Of a DNA stretch of 64,000 bases, positions 9,177-18,464 are shown piece by piece. Position numbers and translations under genes: made by a program. The stretch is from Pseudoalteromonas rubra (GTDB lineage Bacteria > Pseudomonadota > Gammaproteobacteria > Enterobacterales > Alteromonadaceae): assembly GCF_005886805.2 (NCBI RefSeq), contig NZ_CP045429.1, positions 124,001 through 188,000 of the forward strand, read 5' to 3'. Each line of letters starts with the position of its first letter. Within the stretch, counting starts at the first letter, position 1. Below the pieces are notes generated by a model. That model saw nothing but the letters and a program-made list of their open reading frames with translations. It searched no databases and was not told where the DNA came from.

Positions 9177-10676
9177 CTAAGCGGCTTGTTGCTGAGTCTG
9201 ACCTTCCCAGATTTTGGCTCGCAAGCCAAACAGGCCAACCAGGATCCCCACACCAATACAGAACAGGCTGATCTGCAGATACAGATTAGGCATCTGCTCA
9301 ACATTATTGGGGTCAAAGTTACCGGCCAGCAGGCCAGAGATGATGTTTCCGATAGAATAAGTTAACACAAACACGCCCATCATCTGTCCGGCAAAGCGCT
9401 TTGGTGACAGCTTGCTGACGGCACTCAGTGCTACGGGGCTCAGGCATAACTCACCAACCGTATGCAGGAAGTAAGTGGTTACCAGCCACATGGGGGCGAC
9501 CTTAAGACCTTGAGCAGCATATTGCGCAGCAAAGAACATGACAATAAAGCCGCTGGCCATAATCACCAGACCAATGGCACATTTTACTGTGTATGATGGG
9601 GAGATCATGCGCTTTGCCAGGTTGATCCACAGGGCTGCAAAGAAAGGAGACAAGATAATGATAAAAAAGGAGTTGGTCGACTGGAACCAGGCTGTTGGAA
9701 TACTGAAGTCACCAATAAGTCGGTCAGTGTAATCGCGCGCAAACAGATTCAGTGAAGATCCGGCCTGCTCAAACCCTGACCAGAAGCAGGCTGAGGCCAC
9801 ACAGACCAAAAAGAGTGCCCACATTTTGCGTTTCTCATCGTGCGCCAGTTCGCCGGCGAAGTAGATGAATCCATAGTAGGCGAAGAAGATAAGGGTAAAT
9901 GCCACTGCCACGTATTGAGCAACAACAACCGGGTTAATGATGATCAACCCTGTATAGGTCAGCGCCACGACGCCAGCGACGGCAGCCACCACTGCTGCTA
10001 TGACCGACCAGGCCTTGCGTGCCTTAGCTGCAGATAGCGGGTTGCTGGGTTGGTCGCCGACATGGGCAATATTACCCAGGGTCTTGCGATACTGAATAAG
10101 ACCAACGCCCATACCCACAGCGGCAGCACCAAATGCCCAGTGCCAGCCCAGGTTTTCCATGAAATAGCCACAGATGGTATATCCCAGCACTGAGCCTAAA
10201 TTGATACCCATGTAATAAAGTGCATAGCCACCATCGCGTCGTTCGTCTTCATCACGATAAAGCTGACCAACCATCGCGCTGATATTGGGCTTTAGCAGAC
10301 CAGTGCCTGCAGCCACCAGGATCAGCCCAATGAAAAAGGTCTCATGGGCGGGAATGGCCAGTACAATATGACCACACATAATGATGATCCCGCCATACCA
10401 GACGGTACGTTGTCCGCCTAGCAAACGGTCCGCTATCCAGCCACCGGGTAAACCCAGAAAGTACACAGCGCCTGTGTATAAACCGTAGATGGCAGCCGCT
10501 GCGGCGACGGTAAATTCAAGGCCTTCCTCTTGTAAAGACGCTGTCATAAACAGTACTAATAAGGCGCGCATACCATAATAGCTCATGCGCTCCCACATTT
10601 CGGTGAAGAAGAGGGTAGAGAGGCCCCGAGGGTGGCCAAAAAACCCGGTATCCTGATGGGTATCCAGTGATGACAT
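9177..10676 (-). CDS. POT-family proton-dependent di/tripeptide transporter (DtpA-like)
   Basis: The 499-residue inner-membrane protein has the hydrophobicity pattern of a 12-14 helix major facilitator. The POT signature is near residues 22-34 (F-F-T-E-M-W-E-R-M-S-Y-Y-G, matching the E-x-x-E-R proton-coupling motif). A second POT motif, G-G-W-I-A-D-R, follows at about 78-84. It should import small peptides with protons. The ATG has a GGAAG ribosome binding site. The gene is separated from yigB by 115 bp that include a possible -10 box, and it is closed by a strong hairpin, so it is probably its own unit. Confidence 0.9.
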   Translation of the reverse strand: MSSLDTHQDTGFFGHPRGLSTLFFTEMWERMSYYGMRALLVLFMTASLQEEGLEFTVAAAAAIYGLYTGAVYFLGLPGGWIADRLLGGQRTVWYGGIIIMCGHIVLAIPAHETFFIGLILVAAGTGLLKPNISAMVGQLYRDEDERRDGGYALYYMGINLGSVLGYTICGYFMENLGWHWAFGAAAVGMGVGLIQYRKTLGNIAHVGDQPSNPLSAAKARKAWSVIAAVVAAVAGVVALTYTGLIIINPVVVAQYVAVAFTLIFFAYYGFIYFAGELAHDEKRKMWALFLVCVASACFWSGFEQAGSSLNLFARDYTDRLIGDFSIPTAWFQSTNSFFIIILSPFFAALWINLAKRMISPSYTVKCAIGLVIMASGFIVMFFAAQYAAQGLKVAPMWLVTTYFLHTVGELCLSPVALSAVSKLSPKRFAGQMMGVFVLTYSIGNIISGLLAGNFDPNNVEQMPNLYLQISLFCIGVGILVGLFGLRAKIWEGQTQQQAA

Positions 10677-10699
10677 AATAGACTTCCGATTGTTGTTTT

Positions 10700-10705
10700 A
10701 TTATA
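10700..10705 (-). promoter_or_regulatory. Possible -10 box of the POT transporter gene
   Basis: On the leftward strand the sequence TATAAT lies 24 bases before the start codon in an AT-rich region. It matches the sigma-70 consensus exactly, but I see no good -35 hexamer at 16-18 bases. Confidence 0.4.
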
Positions 10706-10791
10706 CGAAAGTATTATTAGTACGTGATTTGTTAAAATTTTGCAACTGACGACGAGGTCGCCAGCCCGTTGCAGCAAACGTGCTTGTGAGT

Positions 10792-11496
10792 TTAGTCAGC
10801 CAGCACTGACAGGGCGTGTATGTCTGAGATCTCAAGATCAGCAAGGCCCTGATAATGGTAGGAAGTATCCTGGTTATTCAGCCATACGCTGCGACATCCA
10901 GCCAGGTTTGCACCCTGTACGTCTGTATCCAGGCTATCCCCAATGTGCAGCAACTGGTGCGGCGCTACTGCGCAATGCTGACACGCGGCGTCAAACAGAT
11001 CGGCATGGGGTTTGGCGCGACCATCTCGGCCTGCCATGAGCACGTATTCGAACTGGCCGGCCAGATTGAAGCGCTCTATTTCCACATTACCATTGGTGAT
11101 GGCGATGAGCCGAAAGCGCTTTCTCAGGCTTGCTAACAGCGCCAGTACCGACGCATCGACCACGATTTGACTGCGAGCTGTAGCAAAAGCCTGGTAGGCT
11201 GCCTCGGCATGCGTGTCTATTTCTGAGGCGCTGAATCCAGCTTGTTGTAAACCATAGCGCAGTGCAACTTGACGCCAACGAGTGACATCATGGGTAAGCT
11301 CTGGTTGTTGTAAAGCGACGTGTTGGCGACATGCGAGCCAAAACTGTGGACCTTGAGCATGCCAGGGAGCCAGTGCGTTGACATAATCGTTCATCGCTTG
11401 AACCGCGGCTGCGATCACTGGGTGGTTGTTATACAGCGTATCATCCAGGTCAAAGCTCAGCACCTGAATCTTATCAATGGCACGGTTAAATCGCAT
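10792..11496 (-). CDS. yigB: HAD-family phosphatase YigB (5-amino-6-(5-phosphoribitylamino)uracil phosphatase)
   Basis: The 234-residue protein has the HAD motif I D-L-D-D-T-L-Y at about 16-22, the Thr/Asn of motif II (I-A-I-T-N-G-N-V) and the late acidic motif H-I-G-D-S-L-D-T-D. In E. coli YigB dephosphorylates a riboflavin-pathway intermediate and directly follows xerC, as here. A good purine-rich site (AAAGAGAGA) precedes the ATG. It lies 59 bp after xerC and is probably the last gene of the lptM-lysA-dapF-DUF484-xerC run. Confidence 0.85.
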   Translation of the reverse strand: MRFNRAIDKIQVLSFDLDDTLYNNHPVIAAAVQAMNDYVNALAPWHAQGPQFWLACRQHVALQQPELTHDVTRWRQVALRYGLQQAGFSASEIDTHAEAAYQAFATARSQIVVDASVLALLASLRKRFRLIAITNGNVEIERFNLAGQFEYVLMAGRDGRAKPHADLFDAACQHCAVAPHQLLHIGDSLDTDVQGANLAGCRSVWLNNQDTSYHYQGLADLEISDIHALSVLAD

Positions 11497-11555
11497 AACA
11501 TCTCTCTTTGTTTTTGGCCCACTTGAGTGTACCTAAAGAATGCCTGAAAGCCCAC

Positions 11556-12500
11556 TCAGTCTTTGCGTTGTTTACGAGCTCTGGGATGTGCGTTGTCGTA
11601 CACTTTGGCAAGGTGGCCAAAATCGACATGGGTGTAGACCTGGGTGGCGGATAAACTGGTGTGACCTAACATTTCCTGTATGGCCCGCAGATCACCACTG
11701 GATTCGAGTAAGTGCGTGGCAAAGGAGTGACGCAGTTTGTGCGGGTGAATGGTACCCGTTATCCCCTGGCGGATCCCCCATTGCTGCATTCTGGCGCGCA
11801 CATGGCGCACCGAAATACGTGTTTTACGTTTGCTGACAAACAACGCAGTTTCATCGGCATGGGCAAATTGCGGACGGTGTTTTAACCACTGCGCAATGGC
11901 GTCCAGGGCTTTGGAGCCCACCGGTACAACCCGTTCCTTGTTACCTTTACCCAGTACCCGGATTTCGCCATCGCGGATATCATGCAGGTTGGCGTTGACC
12001 AGTTCACTGATCCGCAGCCCGCTGGAATACATTAGTTCCATCATGGCTTTGTCGCGCACGGCGAGTACATCGTCATCCTCAATATCCAGCAGCTGCGCCA
12101 TTTGATCCACATCCAGACTCTTAGGGAGCGGCTTTTGAAATTTTGGCCCTTGTAGCCCTTGCGCCGGATTATGTGTGTCATGGTTGATGGATTGCTTATG
12201 CTGTAAAAACTTGTACAAACTGCGCACACAGCTGAGCTTTAGATTAATACTGCGTGGGTTATATTGTCGGGTGCGCAGTTGCACTGAGTAACGCCTGACC
12301 AGCTCGCTGCTGACTTCCAGCCAGTGATCACAGTGTGGGGCAAAAAACGCGGCGGCTTGCAATAACTGACGCTGATATTGTCCGAGTGTGTGTGCCGAGT
12401 ACTGGCGCTCAAACTTCAAATAGGCGGCAAAGTCAGCGATTGGCTCGAGCCAGCGCGGGTCGAGTGTATTGGGGTTAGCATCAAGGTGCGGCTTACTCAT
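11556..12500 (-). CDS. xerC: Tyrosine recombinase XerC
   Basis: The 314-residue protein has an N-terminal SAM-like core-binding domain (about 20-110) and a C-terminal catalytic domain. All tyrosine-recombinase residues are present: Arg163 in G-L-R-I-S-E-L, Lys185 in G-K-G-N-K-E-R, His254/Arg257 in H-P-H-K-L-R-H, His280 in L-G-H-T-S, and the nucleophile Tyr289 in V-Y-T-H. With XerD it resolves chromosome dimers at dif. The operon order with dapF and DUF484 upstream and yigB downstream is the same as in E. coli, which supports XerC over XerD. It overlaps the DUF484 gene by 4 bp (ATGA), so translation is probably coupled. Confidence 0.95.
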   Translation of the reverse strand: MSKPHLDANPNTLDPRWLEPIADFAAYLKFERQYSAHTLGQYQRQLLQAAAFFAPHCDHWLEVSSELVRRYSVQLRTRQYNPRSINLKLSCVRSLYKFLQHKQSINHDTHNPAQGLQGPKFQKPLPKSLDVDQMAQLLDIEDDDVLAVRDKAMMELMYSSGLRISELVNANLHDIRDGEIRVLGKGNKERVVPVGSKALDAIAQWLKHRPQFAHADETALFVSKRKTRISVRHVRARMQQWGIRQGITGTIHPHKLRHSFATHLLESSGDLRAIQEMLGHTSLSATQVYTHVDFGHLAKVYDNAHPRARKQRKD

Positions 12501-13141
12501 GCCAGGTGTTGCAACCTGAGTTGCAAAGAAGACACCAGTTCACTGACGAACAGATCGCCATTGCCGGGAGCAAAGTGATCGGCGCAATGACTCGCAAATA
12601 GCAATACTGTGTGTGGGTTATCGTTTTCCCCGAGTGTGTAGAGGGCGAATGACTGGCAACGGGTATCCGTGATCAGGCTGCTACGTTCTGAAGCACTCAG
12701 GCGACCCAGGTAACGGTTACACGCTTTCAGACGGTTTTGTCTGAGGGCGTTGACCGCACGGGCCTGCTCACTGTCGTCAGTGAGATTGATCAGTTGGCAG
12801 TGACTGACGTTGGGCAACTGTGTTAGTTCATCGCTTAAGAGCTCACTCAGCGCACCGACGTCCTGGCATTGCCAGAGGCGTCGCTGACATTCGCTGAACA
12901 AGCGATAAATCTGTTCATTCTCTTGTGCATGCGCGACCATCTGTGCAATTTGCTTTTGCTGTTGCTGGTTTTGCTCACGTAATGTGCGTAGTTGTAACAA
13001 TGCCAGGTTAGGCGCACCTTGCGTCTCGTTATACAGGTTCAGCTCCAGTAACAGGTAAGGGTGCGTCAGCAAAAAATCGGGGTGCTGGTGGAGAAACGCT
13101 TGCACCTGTTCGGGTGTCAGTGAATTTGAGGAGCGGCTCAT
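12497..13141 (-). CDS. DUF484 family protein (YigA homologue)
   Basis: The 214-residue protein begins with the family's typical opening ([16 protein letters not shown]) and continues into a GAF-like fold with a central coiled-coil segment (about 50-75, Q/E-rich). Function is not established. The gene is fixed between dapF and xerC in many gammaproteobacteria. Here it overlaps both neighbours by 4 bp (ATGA), a strong sign of translational coupling. Confidence 0.88.
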   Translation of the reverse strand: MSRSSNSLTPEQVQAFLHQHPDFLLTHPYLLLELNLYNETQGAPNLALLQLRTLREQNQQQQKQIAQMVAHAQENEQIYRLFSECQRRLWQCQDVGALSELLSDELTQLPNVSHCQLINLTDDSEQARAVNALRQNRLKACNRYLGRLSASERSSLITDTRCQSFALYTLGENDNPHTVLLFASHCADHFAPGNGDLFVSELVSSLQLRLQHLA

Positions 13142-13968
13142 AATGCAATTTGTCCGTCGAAGACGTGCTCTGCAGGACCCGTCATTTTGACGCTTTGCCC
13201 TGGCCCATTCCAGCGTACCTGAATACTCCCACCGGGTAAGTCGACTCGCACTGTACTGGCTAGTTTATCCTGAGCAATGCCGATCACCGCAGCGGCGCAA
13301 GCCCCACTGCCGCATGCGAGGGTTTCCGCAGCACCTCGTTCCCAGACACGTAACTTGATGTGTTCACGATTAATGATTTGCATAAAGCCAATATTAGCAC
13401 GTTTTGGAAACCGTTCGTGTTGTTCCAGTAAGGGTCCCAATGTGTCGACGTCTGCTTGCTCAATGTCTTCGACTTCTATCACACAATGGGGGTTACCCAT
13501 GGAAACTACGCCACAAAAAACGGTGTGTTCTTCGGCACGTAAAATATAGGTTTGCTCTTGTTGCTTTGCCTTAAACGGGACCTGTGCAGGCGCAAATTCT
13601 GGTTTGCCCATGTTGACAGTGACTTGTCCATCCTTTTCGGTGAACAGGGTAATGTTGCCACCTTTGGTGGAGACACTCACTTTATGCTTATTGGTCAGGC
13701 CTTTCATGCGGACAAAGCGGGCAAAGCAGCGCGCGCCATTGCCGCATTGTTCTACTTCGGTGCCGTCGGCATTAAATATGCGGTAGTGGAAGTCCAGGTC
13801 CGGGGAATAGGGCGGTTCAACCAAAAGCAGCTGATCGAAACCGATGCCAAAATTACGGTGTGCCAGTTTACGGATCTGGTCTCGTGACAAAAAGACATTT
13901 TGGGTCACGTTGTCCACGACGACGAAGTCATTGCCCAAACCATGCATCTTAGAAAAATTTACAAACAT
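13138..13968 (-). CDS. dapF: Diaminopimelate epimerase
   Basis: The 276-residue enzyme converts LL- to meso-diaminopimelate, the precursor of lysine and of the peptidoglycan crosslink. The two catalytic cysteines are visible: Cys75 in E-Q-C-G-N-G-A-R-C and Cys219 in A-C-G-S-G-A-C. The N-terminal [11 protein letters not shown] motif is intact and the length is normal. The ATG has an AAGG site six bases upstream. It lies 88 bp after lysA and overlaps the next gene by 4 bp. Confidence 0.97.
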   Translation of the reverse strand: MFVNFSKMHGLGNDFVVVDNVTQNVFLSRDQIRKLAHRNFGIGFDQLLLVEPPYSPDLDFHYRIFNADGTEVEQCGNGARCFARFVRMKGLTNKHKVSVSTKGGNITLFTEKDGQVTVNMGKPEFAPAQVPFKAKQQEQTYILRAEEHTVFCGVVSMGNPHCVIEVEDIEQADVDTLGPLLEQHERFPKRANIGFMQIINREHIKLRVWERGAAETLACGSGACAAAVIGIAQDKLASTVRVDLPGGSIQVRWNGPGQSVKMTGPAEHVFDGQIAL

Positions 13969-13985
13969 AAAGCCTTATCTATTTT

Positions 13986-14013
13986 GGTGTCGGCGGCCAG
14001 TATGCGCCGCACC
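13986..14013 (-). other. Hairpin in the lysA-dapF intergenic region
   Basis: GGTG-T-CGGCG (13986-13995) pairs with CGCCG-CACC (14005-14013), leaving one bulged T and a 9-base loop. No T-run follows. It could be a partial terminator or an mRNA stability element between lysA and dapF. Confidence 0.35.
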
Positions 14014-14056
14014 TATTTATGATTGTGATAACCCTACTTTGCCATGCTGTGCGCCA

Positions 14057-15310
14057 TTACGGAAGCACTTGCTCACCCTGCCACAGTGATTCTAAGGTCT
14101 CTCTTTTGCGGATCAAGTGACAAGTATCGCCGTCGACCATGATTTCTGCAATCCGAGGGCGTGAGTTGTAATTTGAGCTCATGGTAAAGCCATAGGCACC
14201 TGCACCGCGTTGCGCCAGCAGATCACCAGGTTGAATCGCTAACGGCCTGTCTTTACCGATAAAGTCACCGGTTTCGCACACCGGACCTACCACATCATAG
14301 GTGTGTAACGGGGTATCATCCTGTCTGGGGGCAACGGCAATAATTTGTTGCCAGGCCTGATACAGCGAGGGCCGCAACATATCATTCATGCCTGCATCAA
14401 CAATGGCAAAATGCTTTTCTTTGGTTGGCTTGAGGTACTCCACTTTGGTGACCAACAGCCCGGCGTTGGCGGCAATCGCACGACCAGGTTCAAAAATTAG
14501 CTCCAGATGTTGATACTCAGCCAGCCGTGCTTTGACTTCAGCGGCATAGGCACTGGGGTGAGGTGGTTTTTCACTGTCGTACGGCACGCCCAGGCCACCC
14601 CCAATATCCAAGTGCTTCAGTGTGATACCGGCTGATTCCAGGGTCTGAACCAAAGCCAGCACTTTGTCTAGTGCGGCAATAAAGGGGGCAACCTCAGTAA
14701 GCTGTGAGCCGATGTGGAAGTCTATCCCCACTACTTCCAGACCTGGCAAAGCACAAGCCAGCTGATAAACATCAAAGGCTTCTTTGATATCGATACCAAA
14801 CTTGTTTTCTTTTAATCCGGTAGAAATGTAGGGGTGTGTTTTGGCATCTATATCCGGGTTCACACGAATTGAAATAGGCGCACGTAGATTGAGCTCACTG
14901 GCGACTTCGCTGATGCGATGCAATTCAGCTGCGGACTCTACATTAAAGCATTTGATGCCTGTATTGAGTGCATAAGCTATCTCCTGTGCGGTTTTAGCGA
15001 CACCAGAAAACACAATTTTGGTGGGATCGCCGCCTGCTTTGAGCACCCGTGCTAACTCACCCTGGGACACGATATCAAAGCCTGCGCCGAGTCTGGCAAG
15101 TACATTGAGTACCGCCAGGTTACTGTTGGCTTTGACGGCATAACACACCAGATGTGGATGTCCCTGTGCGGCATCGGTGAATGCATGATAATGACGCTCC
15201 AGCGTCTTGCGTGAATACACATAACAAGGTGTACCATATTGTGCAGCGATGTCGCTTATGGGCACCTGCTCGGCATGCAATTGGTTATCCTGATAGTGAA
15301 AGAAATCCAT
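14057..15310 (-). CDS. lysA: Diaminopimelate decarboxylase
   Basis: The 417-residue PLP enzyme makes lysine from meso-diaminopimelate. The PLP lysine is Lys60 in C-Y-A-V-K-A-N-S-N. The H-I-G-S-Q, G-G-G-L-G-V and late C-E-T-G-D-F motifs are present. The start ATG has an AGGAG site, and the lptM stop codon lies directly before it with no spacing. In E. coli lysA is elsewhere; placing it between lptM and dapF puts the last two steps of the lysine pathway in one unit, as in Vibrio and Pseudomonas. Confidence 0.97.
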   Translation of the reverse strand: MDFFHYQDNQLHAEQVPISDIAAQYGTPCYVYSRKTLERHYHAFTDAAQGHPHLVCYAVKANSNLAVLNVLARLGAGFDIVSQGELARVLKAGGDPTKIVFSGVAKTAQEIAYALNTGIKCFNVESAAELHRISEVASELNLRAPISIRVNPDIDAKTHPYISTGLKENKFGIDIKEAFDVYQLACALPGLEVVGIDFHIGSQLTEVAPFIAALDKVLALVQTLESAGITLKHLDIGGGLGVPYDSEKPPHPSAYAAEVKARLAEYQHLELIFEPGRAIAANAGLLVTKVEYLKPTKEKHFAIVDAGMNDMLRPSLYQAWQQIIAVAPRQDDTPLHTYDVVGPVCETGDFIGKDRPLAIQPGDLLAQRGAGAYGFTMSSNYNSRPRIAEIMVDGDTCHLIRKRETLESLWQGEQVLP

Positions 15311-15508
15311 TTACGACTCCTGTTTCGTATCATCGTTTTCAGACGGTGTAGTATCCTGGGCAGGCTGAGGTGCTTGCTCGGGCGCATTGGTCGGTTGGGG
15401 ACGTTGCTCGGGTAAATACAAAGGCCCACTTTGACCGCATGCACTTAGTAGCAAGAGGCTGGTCAAGATCAGGGTAAATAGGCTAAATTGAGTGTATGTC
15501 GCTTTCAT
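15311..15508 (-). CDS. lptM: Small lipoprotein LptM (YifL)
   Basis: This 65-residue protein has a signal peptide ending in the lipobox L-S-A-C with Cys24, followed by G-Q-S-G-P-L-Y-L-P, the conserved LptM motif. It ends in a Pro/Gln/Thr-rich tail. LptM assists assembly of the LPS translocon LptD/LptE in the outer membrane. It is first gene of the leftward lysA-dapF-xerC unit, its usual place. Confidence 0.92.
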   Translation of the reverse strand: MKATYTQFSLFTLILTSLLLLSACGQSGPLYLPEQRPQPTNAPEQAPQPAQDTTPSENDDTKQES

Positions 15509-15529
15509 TAGATTAATGATGTCAGTGCC

Positions 15530-15559
15530 TTTATAATCGCAGAGTAACAGAATTGGTAA
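15530..15559 (-). promoter_or_regulatory. Candidate promoter of the lptM-lysA-dapF-xerC unit
   Basis: On the leftward strand TTACCA (15554-15559) and TATAAA (15530-15535) are 18 bases apart, and the -10 lies 21 bases before the lptM ATG. The match to sigma-70 is moderate. Confidence 0.4.
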
Positions 15560-15587
15560 AAAAAGCAGCTTAGAAAGTAAATTTAAT

Positions 15588-15604
15588 TCCGCCTGAGCGG
15601 CGGA
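15588..15604 (+). other. Small inverted repeat in the cyaY leader
   Basis: TCCGCC (15588-15593) and GGCGGA (15599-15604) form a 6-bp GC-rich palindrome with a 5-base centre, about 32 bases before the cyaY start. It could be an operator or a leader hairpin; no regulator is implied by the sequence alone. Confidence 0.3.
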
Positions 15605-15635
15605 CTTTCGGGGTTTGCACAGTAAGGATCAAGCT

Positions 15636-15956
15636 ATGACAGATCATGAATATCACGAGTTAGCCGATGCGTTAATGTTGACCATTGAGGAACAAATTGA
15701 TGACTGCGAGGTCGACCTGGATTATGAATCGGCATCCGGGATCCTGGAAATTATTTTTCCGGACCGTAGTAAAATTGTGATTAACAAGCAAACCCCGCTG
15801 CACCAAGTGTGGGTCGCCACTAAATTTAATGGGCATCATTTTGAGCTGCGCGATACGCAGTGGATAGACAACCGCAGCGGCGCTGAGTTCTGGCAGTTTA
15901 TGAGTGATGCAGCCACGCGTCAGGCCGGTCAGACTATTGAATGGCAGCACGACTAA
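15636..15956 (+). CDS. cyaY: Frataxin-like iron-sulfur cluster protein CyaY
   Basis: With the ATG at 15636 (AAGGA site at 15624-15628) the protein has 106 residues, the same as E. coli CyaY. An upstream in-frame TTG at 15615 is less likely. Helix 1 is acidic ([12 protein letters not shown]), the iron-binding ridge. The strand motif [10 protein letters not shown] and W-I-D-N-R-S-G match the family. CyaY regulates iron and sulfur flow at IscS. Here it leads a rightward run that ends with the heme genes, and its stop overlaps the next ATG by one base (TAATG). Confidence 0.95.
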   Translation: MTDHEYHELADALMLTIEEQIDDCEVDLDYESASGILEIIFPDRSKIVINKQTPLHQVWVATKFNGHHFELRDTQWIDNRSGAEFWQFMSDAATRQAGQTIEWQHD

Positions 15957-16609
15957 TGCTGCCGTTCGTAGAATACCCAGCCCAGGGAACCCACAGGGCA
16001 AGCGTGATTTGGTTACATGGTCTTGGTGATTCAGGAGAAGGCTTCTTGCCGATTGCCCCTGAGTTACGATTACCTGCTGAACTGGGCGTGCGGTTTATTT
16101 TTCCGCACGCGCCTGAGCAGCCTGTCACTGTGAACAATGGCATGGTGATGCGCTCCTGGTATGACATCAAATCCTTTGATCTGGATAAAAGAGCCGACGA
16201 AGCGGGTGTGAGAGACTCTGCGAAGTTGGTTGAGGCGCTTATTGAGGCTGAACTGGTTGCAGGGATCCCTGCAGAGCGTATTATTTTGGCTGGTTTTTCT
16301 CAAGGCGGCGTGATGGCCCTGCATGTGGCACCGCGTTTTAAGGCGCACTTGGGTGGCGTGATGGCGTTATCTTGCTACATGTGCGCTCCGGAAAAACTTG
16401 CGCAACAAGCAGTCCAAACCGACCTGAACGTGTTTATGGCTCATGGCAGCCTTGATCCCGTGGTGCCTATGGTCGCAGGGCGACAAGCATTTGAGACCTT
16501 ACAAGCACAAGGCTATGAAGTAAGCTGGCAGGATTACCCGATGCAGCATCAGGTTTGTCAGGAAGAGCTGGAGGCAATTCGCACCTGGTTACTGGCCAGA
16601 TTAACGTGA
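15956..16609 (+). CDS. Carboxylesterase / phospholipase-like alpha/beta hydrolase
   Basis: From the ATG at 15956 the protein has 217 residues, typical of the short carboxylesterase (EstB/APT) family. The oxyanion motif H-G-L-G-D-S-G is near residue 20, the nucleophile elbow is G-F-S-Q-G-G, the acid is the Asp in G-S-L-D-P-V-V-P, and the base is the His in M-Q-H-Q-V. The start is ambiguous: an ATG at 15941 in frame adds five residues and lies inside cyaY. I prefer 15956 because it forms a TAATG stop/start overlap with cyaY. It should hydrolyse short esters or thioesters in the cytoplasm; the natural substrate is unknown. Confidence 0.85.
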   Translation: MLPFVEYPAQGTHRASVIWLHGLGDSGEGFLPIAPELRLPAELGVRFIFPHAPEQPVTVNNGMVMRSWYDIKSFDLDKRADEAGVRDSAKLVEALIEAELVAGIPAERIILAGFSQGGVMALHVAPRFKAHLGGVMALSCYMCAPEKLAQQAVQTDLNVFMAHGSLDPVVPMVAGRQAFETLQAQGYEVSWQDYPMQHQVCQEELEAIRTWLLARLT

Positions 16610-16626
16610 TAACAGAGTGATCCCCC

Positions 16627-17505
16627 ATGACACAACGCATTGTGATTAAAACAGCGGTAACGAAAGCAAGTGAAGCCCCGGCTAAGTCCGTAACATACCA
16701 GTACCACTGGCGCCGCATTGGTGTGGTTGGCAGCGCGGCAGCATTTGGCCTGGCCGCTTTGTTTTATGGGATCGTGAATTCGGTCAGTGCCGATGAGCAG
16801 CCTGTGACAACGATGAATACCTACCAGCAACCGGAACAGGCTGACGGTGTCATTGATACTGCTGACTCTGACTTTTTAGAGCCTGCCAGTGAGACTGAAA
16901 GGCGCCTTGCCTCTGAGCCTGTCTCTGCGACATTGGTATCCGAGCCGGTGGCGGCTGAATTGCCGCAAGCCACAGCGAATTTAGTTGTGTCGGCAGCAGT
17001 GGTAAAGAGCCAGGATGAGCCTGAGTTGACCGATGAAGAAGCGGTGGTAGCTGATGAGCAGGAGACTGCTGATTTGACCGTTGACTACGATAATAGCAAT
17101 GCACCGACTAAGCGTTTTGCTGAGGACGCGCAGGTTGCCAGTGTCGCCATGGCAGCCCAGGTTGATACTAAGCATATTAGCCGTGCCGTGTTGACCACCG
17201 AAGTGATGAACCGGGAGCCGGTGAATGTACTCAAAGACAGTGTTGAGCAATCGGCCTTTGCGGATAAGCTGTATTTCTTTACCGAAGTGCGAGGCTTACA
17301 GGGACAAACCATTCGCCATTTATGGTTTCATCAGGATCAATTGATGGCGGAGATTGATTTGGCTATCAGTGCTTACCGGCATCGCACCTACTCCAGCAAA
17401 AACATAATGCCCAGCCAAAGTGGTCAATGGCGTATTGAAGTGATCACCGCAGATGATCGGCTACTGGCACAAAAAACCTTTAGAATTATCGCAACCGCTC
17501 AATAG
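16627..17505 (+). CDS. Inner-membrane protein with C-terminal DUF2914 domain
   Basis: The 292-residue protein has a short basic cytoplasmic N-terminus and one membrane helix (about 36-58). A long acidic, low-complexity periplasmic linker follows (about 60-190, rich in E, A, V and D). The C-terminal domain (about 210-290) has R-H-L-W-F-H-Q-D, the Y-S-S-K-N-I and G-Q-W-R-I-E-V pattern of DUF2914. Function of this family is not known; it is often attached to membrane linkers. It sits 17 bp after the esterase and 19 bp before hemC, so it is part of the cyaY-hem run. Confidence 0.75.
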   Translation: MTQRIVIKTAVTKASEAPAKSVTYQYHWRRIGVVGSAAAFGLAALFYGIVNSVSADEQPVTTMNTYQQPEQADGVIDTADSDFLEPASETERRLASEPVSATLVSEPVAAELPQATANLVVSAAVVKSQDEPELTDEEAVVADEQETADLTVDYDNSNAPTKRFAEDAQVASVAMAAQVDTKHISRAVLTTEVMNREPVNVLKDSVEQSAFADKLYFFTEVRGLQGQTIRHLWFHQDQLMAEIDLAISAYRHRTYSSKNIMPSQSGQWRIEVITADDRLLAQKTFRIIATAQ

Positions 17506-17524
17506 TGAGCAGACTGAGTAAAGC

Positions 17525-18463
17525 ATGACGACGAAAAAAAATGTGTTGCGCATCGCAACAAGAAAAAGTGCGCTGGCCTTATGGCAGGCCGAGTATGTGA
17601 AAGCTGAACTGGAAAAGTTCCACACCGACCTGACGGTTGAACTGGTCCCTATGTCGACCAAAGGTGACAAGATCCTGGACACACCACTGGCAAAAATCGG
17701 CGGTAAGGGGCTGTTTGTGAAAGAGCTGGAGCAAGCCATGCTGGAAGGTCGTGCGGATATTGCCGTACACTCGATGAAAGATGTCCCTGTTGATTTCCCT
17801 GATGGTTTGGAACTGCACACCATTTGTGAGCGTGAAGATCCCCGTGATGCATTTGTTTCGAACCGCTACAAGTCGCTGTCTGAACTTCCGGCTGGTGCTG
17901 TAGTTGGCACCTCAAGCCTGCGTCGTCAATGTCAGATCCGCGCCCAGCGCCCGGACTTGGTGATCAAAGATTTACGTGGCAATGTGAACACGCGCCTGGC
18001 GAAGTTGGATGCTGGTGAGTTCGATGCCATTATTCTTGCGGCTGCGGGATTGATCCGACTGGAGATGGCCGAACGGATCGCCAGTTTTGTGAGTGTAGAA
18101 GACTCGCTGCCTGCCAATGGTCAGGGGGCCGTGGGTATTGAATGTCGCAGTGACGATGCGCAGGTTCAGGCCTGGCTTGCCCCGCTTGAGCACAGCGAAA
18201 CACGCATGCGTGTGCTGGCTGAGCGTGCAATGAACCGCCGTCTGGAAGGTGGCTGTCAGGTGCCAATTGGCGCTTATGCAGAAATCGACGGCGAGCAACT
18301 TACCCTGCGTGGGCTGGTAGGTGCCATAGACGGTAGTCAGATTTTACGCGGCGAGCAAAGCGGGCCGGTTGCCGATGCTGAGCAATTGGGAGTCCGCCTG
18401 GCGGAATCTTTGCTGGCACAAGGTGCGGACCAAATTTTGGCTGAGGTTTACCGGGACAACTAA
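17525..18463 (+). CDS. hemC: Porphobilinogen deaminase (hydroxymethylbilane synthase)
   Basis: The 312-residue enzyme joins four porphobilinogens into hydroxymethylbilane in heme synthesis. The N-terminus ([14 protein letters not shown]) and V-H-S-M-K-D-V-P motif are conserved. Cys244 in E-G-G-C-Q-V-P is the attachment site of the dipyrromethane cofactor. Only one base separates its stop from the GTG start of hemD. Confidence 0.98.
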   Translation: MTTKKNVLRIATRKSALALWQAEYVKAELEKFHTDLTVELVPMSTKGDKILDTPLAKIGGKGLFVKELEQAMLEGRADIAVHSMKDVPVDFPDGLELHTICEREDPRDAFVSNRYKSLSELPAGAVVGTSSLRRQCQIRAQRPDLVIKDLRGNVNTRLAKLDAGEFDAIILAAAGLIRLEMAERIASFVSVEDSLPANGQGAVGIECRSDDAQVQAWLAPLEHSETRMRVLAERAMNRRLEGGCQVPIGAYAEIDGEQLTLRGLVGAIDGSQILRGEQSGPVADAEQLGVRLAESLLAQGADQILAEVYRDN

Positions 18464-18464
18464 T

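Noticed and set aside
11556..12500. XerC as a phage or integron integrase marking a mobile element
   Set aside because: It sits in the conserved dapF-DUF484-xerC-yigB order with no att-like repeats or phage genes nearby.
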